Shown: piece after piece, positions 7,063-12,071 of the stretch
Layout: the number at the start of each line of letters is the position of its first letter
Numbering within the stretch: position 1 is the first letter of the stretch
Source of the DNA: Actinomycetes bacterium
GTDB lineage: Bacteria > Actinomycetota > Acidimicrobiia > Acidimicrobiales > RAAP-2
Reading direction: 5' to 3'
Length of the DNA: 12,071 nucleotides
Assembly: GCA_021806055.1 (NCBI GenBank)
Contig: JAJZYE010000011.1
Coordinates: forward strand, 1-12,071
Program-made: the position numbers and the translations under genes
Notes under the pieces: model-generated
Seen by the model: only the letters and a program-made list of their open reading frames with translations
What the model was told of the DNA's origin: nothing
Databases searched by the model: none

Positions 7063-7338
7063 ATGGCACACTCCGGCTCGAAGCGTCGCTCCAGCAAGAC
7101 GATGGGCCGCTACGTGTCGCCCCAGGAGCGGGGTCGCTACACCGCACCGCGGCCCGCCGGCTCCGATCACAGCCCTCACTGGTACGGGTGGGTGCTGCTG
7201 GACCTGCTGCTCTTCGGCCTGCTGGTGATCACGCTCAACTACCTGCAAGTCCTTCCGGGCTCGGTGTCGTCGTGGTACCTGGTGCTCGGCCTCGTCTCGA
7301 TGTTTGCGGCGTTCTACCTAGCGACGCGCTACCGCTGA
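7063..7338 (+). CDS. crgA: CrgA: two-TM cell division protein
   Basis: A small inner-membrane divisome protein that in actinobacteria interacts with FtsZ/FtsQ/FtsI and helps time septum formation. The 91 residues have a basic cytoplasmic N-terminus (SKRRSSKTMGRY), then two TM helices at about 41-61 (YGWVLLDLLLFGLLVITLNYL) and 71-88 (WYLVLGLVSMFAAFYLAT). The Asn-Tyr at the end of the first helix and the closing ATRYR match the family's typical NYL... and T-R-W-R ends. crgA lies beside the pknA/pknB cluster in mycobacteria and streptomycetes too, which strongly supports the name. The ATG at 7063 has no clear ribosome binding site. The stop codon is 2 bp from the stop of the convergent thiolase gene. 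Confidence 0.9.
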   Translation: MAHSGSKRRSSKTMGRYVSPQERGRYTAPRPAGSDHSPHWYGWVLLDLLLFGLLVITLNYLQVLPGSVSSWYLVLGLVSMFAAFYLATRYR

Positions 7339-7340
7339 CC

Positions 7341-8519
7341 TCACCCGAGTCGCTCGATGATCGTGGCGTTGGCTAGCCCGCCGCCCTCACACATCGTCAG
7401 CAGTCCGTAGCGGCCCGCGGTGCGCTCGAGCTCGTTGAGCAGCGTGGCCATCAGCTTGGCGCCGGACGCTCCGAGCGGGTGGCCCAACGCAATGGCCCCG
7501 CCGTTGACGTTGACGCGCGAGAGATCCGCGTGGTGTTCCTTCTGCCACGCGAGGACCACCGAGGCGAAGGCCTCATTGATCTCGACCAGGTCGATGTCCT
7601 CGAGCGAGAGCCGGGCACGGTCGAGCACCTTGGCGGTGGCCGGTATCGGGCCGGTCAGCATGGTGATCGGGTCCACACCGGCGAGGGCGAAGGCGTGGAA
7701 GCGCGCCCGCGGGGTGTACCCCAACGCCGCGGCTCGCTCCTCGCTCATGATCAGCACCGCCGAGGCGCCGTCGGTGATCTGCGAGGAGTTACCCGCCGTG
7801 ACCTTGCCGCCCTCGAGGAAGGCCGGCTTCAGGGCGGCCAGCGCCTCGTGCGTCGTGTCGGGGCGGATGCCCTCATCGGCGTCGAGCACCTCATCGGTGT
7901 CGTGTCCCTCGTCGTCGCGGATCGCCACGGCGAGGAGCTCGCGCGCGAAGCGGCCCTCGGCGGTGGCGCGCGCCGCGCGACGGTGGCTCTCCAGGGAGAA
8001 CGCGTCGAGGTCCTCGCGCGTGATGCCCCACTGGTCGGCGATCATCTCCGCGCCCAGGCCCTGATTGCGCAGGCCGCCCTGGGGCTCGTAGCGGGCGTGG
8101 ACCCGCGGACCGAAGGGATGGCCCACATCGGTGCCCACTGAGGATCCCATGGGGACTCGGCTCATGACCTCCACGCCCGCGGCGACGACGACGTCGTAGG
8201 CGCCGGCGATCACCCCCTGGGCCGCGAAGTGCATCGCCTGCTGGGAGGAGCCGCACTGGCGGTCGATCGTCGTCGCCGGGACCGACTCCGGCCATCCGGC
8301 GGCGAGCACGGCGTTGCGCCCGACGTTGAAGGCCTGTTCGCCGATCTGGCTCACGCACCCGGTGATGACGTCGTCGATCAGCGAGGGATCCAGGTCGTTG
8401 CGCGCGGCCAGGGCCCGCAGCGCCTCGGAGGCCAGGTCCACCGCGTGCCAGTTGCGCAGCCGCCCGTTTCTCTTGCCGCCCGGCGTCCGTACGGCGTCAA
8501 CGATGACTGCGCTGGTCAT
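7341..8519 (-). CDS. Thiolase (acetyl-CoA acyl/acetyltransferase)
   Basis: Cleaves 3-ketoacyl-CoA with CoA or runs the reverse condensation of two acyl-CoAs. The 392-residue length is typical of thiolases. The nucleophile is Cys89 (DRQCGSS), with the NEAFA motif, His347 (ALGHPLGASG) and Cys377 (MCEGGG) completing the active site. The N-terminus (AVIVDAVRTPGGKRNGRL) is also typical. The DRQCGSSQQA form and overall sequence resemble the acyltransferases of fatty-acid or steroid side-chain breakdown more than the biosynthetic PhaA/AtoB type, but the substrate cannot be fixed by eye. The ATG at 8519 has an excellent ribosome binding site (AGGAGGT, 8525-8531). It is divergent from a hotdog thioesterase, so both may act on related acyl-CoAs. 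The gene stands alone on its strand. Confidence 0.92.
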   Translation of the reverse strand: MTSAVIVDAVRTPGGKRNGRLRNWHAVDLASEALRALAARNDLDPSLIDDVITGCVSQIGEQAFNVGRNAVLAAGWPESVPATTIDRQCGSSQQAMHFAAQGVIAGAYDVVVAAGVEVMSRVPMGSSVGTDVGHPFGPRVHARYEPQGGLRNQGLGAEMIADQWGITREDLDAFSLESHRRAARATAEGRFARELLAVAIRDDEGHDTDEVLDADEGIRPDTTHEALAALKPAFLEGGKVTAGNSSQITDGASAVLIMSEERAAALGYTPRARFHAFALAGVDPITMLTGPIPATAKVLDRARLSLEDIDLVEINEAFASVVLAWQKEHHADLSRVNVNGGAIALGHPLGASGAKLMATLLNELERTAGRYGLLTMCEGGGLANATIIERLG

Positions 8520-8582
8520 GGGTTACCTCCTGGCACGTGGTTCTACGCGCATCCTAGGGGCGTTCGCAGTAGCGTCACGGTG
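8520..8582. promoter_or_regulatory. Divergent promoter region between thiolase and thioesterase
   Basis: A 63-bp gap that must contain both promoters. For the thiolase (minus) there is TAGGAT (8551-8556), about 31 nt before the ATG, leaving a short leader that includes AGGAGGT (8525-8531). For the thioesterase (plus) there is TAGCGT (8570-8575), 7 nt before the GTG at 8583. The two -10-like boxes are only 13 bp apart, so polymerase binding at one could interfere with the other. No clear operator dyad is seen. Confidence 0.42.
8570..8575 (+). promoter_or_regulatory. Candidate -10 box of the first thioesterase (TAGCGT)
   Basis: TAnnnT hexamer 7 nt before the GTG at 8583, the distance expected if the transcript begins at the start codon. 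No -35 element is apparent. Confidence 0.35.
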
Positions 8583-9035
8583 GTGAGCGAGCGCAAGAAC
8601 CTCGATCGGTGGCTGGGCGACGGCGGGATGACCATCATCGGCGCCCTGGGGGGGATCTTCGACGAGTACGGCGTGGACGGCGAGGACCTCGGGTGGGCCC
8701 ACGCGCACTTCGTACCGCGCGAGCTGGCGGCCAACCCCCACGGCTTGGTGCAAGCGGGAGTGCACGCCGTTCTGCTCGACGCGGTGATGAACTTCGCGAT
8801 CAACGCGGCGCTGAGCGGACGCGACCGAACCAGCGCCACCGTCGAGATCGCGACCGAGCTCATGCGCCCGGCGACCCAGGGGGAGCACTACGACGTGCGT
8901 GGTGAGGTCGTGCGCGTCACGCGCCAGGTCGCCTACGCCGAGGGGACCATCGTCGACGAGTCCGGGCGGCTGATGAGTCGGGCCACGGGGACGTTCCTGC
9001 TGCATCGCGAGGCGTCCGACGACGCCGGCGCCTAG
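8583..9035 (+). CDS. Hotdog-fold thioesterase, PaaI-like
   Basis: Probably hydrolyses an acyl-CoA or aryl-CoA thioester. The 150-residue protein is one hotdog domain. The PaaI-type active-site region reads NPHGLVQAGVHAVLLDAVMN, with His53 and Asp66 as the likely functional residues, and is followed by ATVEIATELMRPA, the central strand of the fold. The family is usually 130-150 residues. The start is uncertain: GTG at 8583 is preferred because a TAnnnT box ends 7 nt before it, suggesting leaderless translation. GTG at 8580 and ATG at 8628 (135 residues) are alternatives, and none has a good ribosome binding site. The gene is divergent from the thiolase and overlaps the stop of the convergent pirin gene by 3 bp. 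The substrate is unknown. Confidence 0.82.
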   Translation: MSERKNLDRWLGDGGMTIIGALGGIFDEYGVDGEDLGWAHAHFVPRELAANPHGLVQAGVHAVLLDAVMNFAINAALSGRDRTSATVEIATELMRPATQGEHYDVRGEVVRVTRQVAYAEGTIVDESGRLMSRATGTFLLHREASDDAGA

Positions 9036-9973
9036 ATGTGCTCGGCCGGGACCTGGCCGAGTCGGCCCGCCTGGTAGTCATCGAAGGCCTGCTGGAGTTC
9101 GGCGCGCGTGTTCATGACGAAGGGTCCGTAGGCGGCGACGGGCTCACGAATCGGTCGACCGCCGAGTAGGAGCACGTCGAACGAGCTCGAGGCGCTCGCC
9201 TCGAGCAGGAGGACGTCGCCGTCGACGTGCACGGCGAGTTGTCCGGCGCCGAGCGGGGCGCGCTCCGGGCCCACGAAGCCGTGACCCGCCAGGGCGTACG
9301 TCAGCGCGTTGTAGACCGTCGGCCAGGGAAGCACCACGCGGCTGCCCGGCTGCAGCGTCGCGTGGACGATCGTGATCGGGGTGTGCGTCGAGCCCGGTCC
9401 CGTGGCGTCACCGAGGGCACCGGCGATGACGCGCAGGAGGGCGTCGCCCTCGGCGTTGGTCGCGAGCGTGACCGCGGTCGAGTCGATGTCCTGGTAGCGC
9501 GGGTCGGTCATCTTGAGGGACGCGGGGAGATTCACCCAGAGCTGGACGCCGTGGAAGAGCCCGCCCGAGGCGATCAGGGAGTCCGGCGGACGCTCGATGT
9601 GCAAGATGCCCGATCCCGCCGTCATCCACTGCGTGGCGCCGTTCTCGATCACGCCGCCGCCGCCGATGGAGTCCTGGTGCACGAAAGTGCCGTCAATCAT
9701 GTAGGTCACGGTCTCGAACCCGCGGTGCGGGTGCCACGGTGTCCCCTTGGGCTCGCCGGGCCCGTAGTCGACCTCACCCATCTGGTCCATGTGCACGAAG
9801 GGGTCGAGGCGCGCGAGGTCAACACCGGCGAAGGCGCGGTGAACGGGAAAGCCCTCGCCCTCTAGTCCACGCGGGGCGGTGGTGACGGAGGCGACGCGAC
9901 GCGTCCGCGCCTCCGGGGAGGGCGGGGCGATGCGCGGGAGAATGAGCAGGTTGTCAACGGTCACCGCGGGCAC
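9032..9973 (-). CDS. Pirin-family bicupin protein
   Basis: An iron-binding double-cupin protein; some bacterial pirins have quercetin 2,3-dioxygenase activity and others regulate metabolic enzymes. In this 313-residue protein all four metal ligands of the N-terminal cupin are present: His81 and His83 (HPHRGFETVTY), His125 and Glu127 (GILHIE). The next residues, LFHGVQLWVNLP, are highly typical. The C-terminal cupin (about 190-290, ending PIREPVAAYGPFVMNTRAEL) is also standard. About 20 extra residues precede the usual start. The start codon is GTG at 9971-9973; an in-frame GTG three codons later is possible. No strong ribosome binding site is present, but a TAGGCT box lies 6 nt upstream. The stop overlaps the stop of the convergent thioesterase gene. 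The in vivo role cannot be told from sequence. Confidence 0.92.
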   Translation of the reverse strand: MPAVTVDNLLILPRIAPPSPEARTRRVASVTTAPRGLEGEGFPVHRAFAGVDLARLDPFVHMDQMGEVDYGPGEPKGTPWHPHRGFETVTYMIDGTFVHQDSIGGGGVIENGATQWMTAGSGILHIERPPDSLIASGGLFHGVQLWVNLPASLKMTDPRYQDIDSTAVTLATNAEGDALLRVIAGALGDATGPGSTHTPITIVHATLQPGSRVVLPWPTVYNALTYALAGHGFVGPERAPLGAGQLAVHVDGDVLLLEASASSSFDVLLLGGRPIREPVAAYGPFVMNTRAELQQAFDDYQAGRLGQVPAEHI

Positions 9974-9979
9974 GTTTCC

Positions 9980-9985
9980 AGCCTA
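9980..9985 (-). promoter_or_regulatory. Candidate -10 box of the pirin gene (TAGGCT)
   Basis: Read on the minus strand, TAGGCT ends 6 nt before the GTG start codon, so transcription would begin at or inside the first codon. The same hexamer occurs before pknB. No -35 match is seen. Confidence 0.38.
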
Positions 9986-10169
9986 GAGATCCGCTGGGAC
10001 GCCGTGACCTCGTGGAGCGCCACGGCGAGGGATCCGCCCCCGCGGTCCTTCGCCGAGCCCTCGGTGTCGACCTGCCACGGTGGTCGCGGGCCGGCACTGC
10101 GCGAAGCCGTGGGCGCCGGTCCTCGAGAAGGTGAGAACGGCGGGCCGTCGCGCGAGGTGGGCCAGCGCG

Positions 10170-10181
10170 ACGGGGCCCCGT
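10170..10181. other. 12-bp perfect palindrome in the gap
   Basis: acggggccccgt is a perfect 12-bp palindrome in the 272-bp gap between the pirin gene and the second hotdog gene. It could be a binding site for a dimeric regulator or chance in GC-rich DNA. Otherwise this gap (9974-10245) shows only the pirin -10 candidate and the hairpin at 10202-10229. Confidence 0.35.
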
Positions 10182-10201
10182 GATGCCTCACGTAGTCGGG
10201 A

Positions 10202-10229
10202 CGGGGTCTCGCACCGCGACGAGACCTCG
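10202..10229 (-). terminator. Strong hairpin after the aminotransferase-hotdog operon
   Basis: A 10-bp stem (cggggtctcg / cgagacctcg, one G-T pair) with an 8-nt loop begins 16 bp after the stop codon of the minus-strand hotdog gene. The position fits a transcription terminator. No T-tract follows on the minus strand, so it would be of the U-poor type often seen in GC-rich actinobacteria, or serve as a 3'-end stabiliser. Confidence 0.48.
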
Positions 10230-10245
10230 GTAATCGCGTCGGCTC

Positions 10246-10887
10246 CTACGTCGTGCGCGGGGTCGCGAGGAATCGCGCCGGATCGACGGCGATGAAGAGA
10301 GCGGAGGCCTCGACCAGGACGGCCTCGGCGCAGGTCAGCGTCGCCAGGATCGTGGACTTGCGCCCGTCGCGGTGCGCCAGCCACGCGCGGGCCACCACCT
10401 CGGTGTCGACGGGTACCGGCTCGCGGAACGTCACCTCGAGGCGCGCCGTGAAGCCGAACGCATCGTGCACCCCCATCACGAGGCCCATCGTCTCGTCGAG
10501 TAACGCGGCGACGACGCCGCCGTGCACGCGTCGCGGGGCCCCTTCGAAGGCGCGACCGAGCACGACGCGTGACACGACCGATTCATCCTCGCGCCAGATC
10601 TCGGCCCCGAGGCCGTGGGGATTCGCCTCGCCCGAGACCACGGAGTCCGCGAACAGGTGACGGTGCGGGTCATCCCGTGAGGGCAGGGACCGGGTCAGTA
10701 TCGTGAGCGCGTCGGGTGGGTGGCGCTCGCGCATCGGGCTCTCGTCCAGCACGTCGTGCACGGGGCGCAGGGCGGCGATGATCTCGTCGAGGAGGCCGTC
10801 GTCGACGTCACGGGCTACGAAGTCGTGACCGATGTCACGTAGCAGGCCCGCGACCGTGGCGCGGCGCTCCTCGGTCGACGTCGTCAC
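10246..10887 (-). CDS. Hotdog-fold (4HBT-like) thioesterase family protein with N-terminal extension
   Basis: Probably an acyl-CoA thioesterase. The 213-residue protein carries a hotdog domain at about 85-205. The active-site helix reads RRVHGGVVAALLDETMG (His122-Gly-Gly, Asp131, Glu132), and the central strand follows (ARLEVTFREPVPVD). The first 80 or so residues are an extension without recognised motifs, rich in Arg and Asp and probably helical. The start is a GTG at 10887, only 10 bp after the stop of the upstream aminotransferase gene, so the two are likely co-transcribed and perhaps coupled; no good ribosome binding site is visible. It is not a close copy of the other hotdog protein in the window (8583-9035); they share only the fold signature. 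The substrate is unknown. Confidence 0.83.
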   Translation of the reverse strand: MTTSTEERRATVAGLLRDIGHDFVARDVDDGLLDEIIAALRPVHDVLDESPMRERHPPDALTILTRSLPSRDDPHRHLFADSVVSGEANPHGLGAEIWREDESVVSRVVLGRAFEGAPRRVHGGVVAALLDETMGLVMGVHDAFGFTARLEVTFREPVPVDTEVVARAWLAHRDGRKSTILATLTCAEAVLVEASALFIAVDPARFLATPRTT

Positions 10888-10897
10888 GACGCGCCGT

Positions 10898-12071
10898 TCA
10901 CGACGCGCCGAGGTAGTAGCGCTCGCCGCGTGCGAGGGCTCGGTCCAGCCGCTCGAGCCCGTCGCGCGCCTCGTCGTCGGTGATGATGCACGGCGGCACC
11001 ACGTGGAGGCGGTTGAAGTTGGCGAAGATGAGGAGCCCCTCGGCGCGGCAGGCCGCGATCAACTCGTTCATCGCTGGAGAGCTGGCGCCGTAGGGGGCGA
11101 GAGGCTCTCGCGTGGCCCGGTCGCTCACCAGGTCCAGCGCGAAGAAGACCCCCTGTCCTCTCACCTCGCCGATGATGCGGTGCCGCTCGGCGAGAGCGTT
11201 CAAGCCGGGCCGCAGGACGTCGTCACCAATGTGTCGCGCGTTCTCGACCACGTGGTCGCGCTCCATCACTTCGATGGTCGCGACGGCGGACGCGCAGGCG
11301 AGTGGGTGGCCGGAGTACGTGAGACCTCCGGGGTAGACCCGATCGTTGAACGTGTCACTGATCGCGCGGTTCAGCACCACACCCCCGAGCGGGACGTAGC
11401 CCGAGTTCACGCCCTTGGCGAAGGTCACCAGATCGGGGGTGACGTCGTGGTCCTGATAGGCGAACCAGGCGCCAGTGCGCCCGAAGCCGGCCATGACCTC
11501 GTCGGCGATGTAGACGATGCCGTAACGATCACAGATCGCCCGAACGCCGGCCAGGAAGCCCGGTGGTGGCACCATGATGCCGGCAGTGCCGGGAATGGTC
11601 TCGAGGATGATGGCGGCGATGGAATCAGGCCCTTCGAAACGGATCAGCGCCTCGAGTGCCTCCAGTGCGCGGTCGCGCTCTTCGACGTCGGTGGTGGCGT
11701 GGTAGGCGCTGCGATAGAGGAACGGGCCGAAGAAGTGCACGACGCCGGCGGTGCCACTGTCGCTGGGCCAGCGTCGTGGGTCGCCCGTCAGGTTGATCGA
11801 GGTCGCCGTCGCGCCGTGGTAGCTGCGGTAGGCGGCGATCACCTTGTGTCGTCCGGTGTGCAGTCGCGCCATGCGCACGGCGTGCTCGACCGCCTCGGTG
11901 CCGCCGTTGGTGAAGAAGACCTTGGCCGCACCCTCGAACGAGTGGTCGAGGATGAGCTCGGCCGCGCGGTAGCGCGACTCGTAGCCGTGCTGCGGCGCGA
12001 TCGTGCACAGTCGGGCGGCCTGCTCGCGGATGGCCTCCACGACGGCGGGATGCTGATGCCCGAGATTCGTG
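10898..12071 (-). CDS. Class III (PLP-dependent) aminotransferase, 5' end outside the window
   Basis: Transfers an amino group, usually from a terminal (omega) position, to a keto acid such as pyruvate. The gene enters from the right edge and its start is missing. The first visible residues, TNLGHQHPAVVEAI, are the NxGHxHP motif that lies near residue 50-70 in this family, so the frame clearly continues past the GTG at 12040. Other family signatures include FFTNGGTEAVEHAVRMAR, the Ser-Tyr-His-Gly motif (YRSYHGAT), IADEVMAGFGRTG with the PLP-contacting Asp, and the Schiff-base lysine in TFAKGVNSG (codon 11414-11416). The closest subgroup by eye is the taurine/beta-alanine-pyruvate type, but I cannot fix the substrate. 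It is followed after 10 bp by a hotdog gene, an uncommon pairing. Confidence 0.9.
   Translation of the reverse strand, partial: TNLGHQHPAVVEAIREQAARLCTIAPQHGYESRYRAAELILDHSFEGAAKVFFTNGGTEAVEHAVRMARLHTGRHKVIAAYRSYHGATATSINLTGDPRRWPSDSGTAGVVHFFGPFLYRSAYHATTDVEERDRALEALEALIRFEGPDSIAAIILETIPGTAGIMVPPPGFLAGVRAICDRYGIVYIADEVMAGFGRTGAWFAYQDHDVTPDLVTFAKGVNSGYVPLGGVVLNRAISDTFNDRVYPGGLTYSGHPLACASAVATIEVMERDHVVENARHIGDDVLRPGLNALAERHRIIGEVRGQGVFFALDLVSDRATREPLAPYGASSPAMNELIAACRAEGLLIFANFNRLHVVPPCIITDDEARDGLERLDRALARGERYYLGAS

Noticed and set aside
9961-10191. 76-residue minus-strand frame in the gap before the pirin gene
   Set aside because: It overlaps the pirin start in another frame, has a GTG start without a ribosome binding site, and its sequence is low in recognisable structure.

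Overview
The window is GC-rich, densely packed bacterial DNA. It most likely comes from an actinomycete in the broad sense (Actinomycetota). The strongest evidence is the cluster fhaA-fhaB-pstP-pknB-crgA, a hallmark of that phylum's Ser/Thr phosphorylation and cell-division control. The compact FhaA, the absence of rodA/pbpA from the cluster and the frequent GTG/TTG starts would fit a deep-branching class such as Acidimicrobiia, but that placement is inference.

Layout. (1) Bases 20-2367 are an apparently complete insertion sequence. Near-perfect 22-bp terminal inverted repeats bracket one 726-residue DDE-type transposase with two N-terminal helix-turn-helix segments. (2) A tRNA-Leu(CAG) gene lies on the minus strand at 2533-2619. 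Its 3' end faces the element and its 5' end faces fhaA across a short divergent promoter region. (3) Bases 2703-7338 hold the signalling and division cluster on the plus strand. FhaA (DUF3662 + FHA) and FhaB (TM + FHA) are phosphothreonine-binding adaptors, PstP is a membrane PP2C phosphatase, PknB is a transmembrane kinase with four PASTA domains, and CrgA is a two-TM divisome protein. fhaA, fhaB and pstP are translationally coupled through TTGA overlaps. PknB would phosphorylate targets on sensing cell-wall fragments, FhaA/FhaB would bind the phosphorylated proteins, and PstP would reverse the signal. (4) Bases 7341-12071 are a metabolic block: a thiolase (minus), a divergent hotdog thioesterase (plus), a pirin-family cupin (minus), then a second, longer hotdog protein and a class III aminotransferase in a minus-strand operon. 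The aminotransferase runs off the right edge.

Intergenic space is minimal. crgA and the thiolase gene converge with 2 bp between stop codons, and the first thioesterase and pirin share a palindromic CTAG stop. No non-coding stretch exceeds about 275 bp. Several transcription-unit starts have a TAnnnT -10-like box only 6-10 nt before the start codon, suggesting leaderless or near-leaderless mRNAs. I see no clear new defence or biosynthetic system. The main points of interest are the insertion sequence with an unassigned transposase, the missing rodA/pbpA, the paired cysteines in the last two PASTA domains, and the leaderless-promoter pattern.
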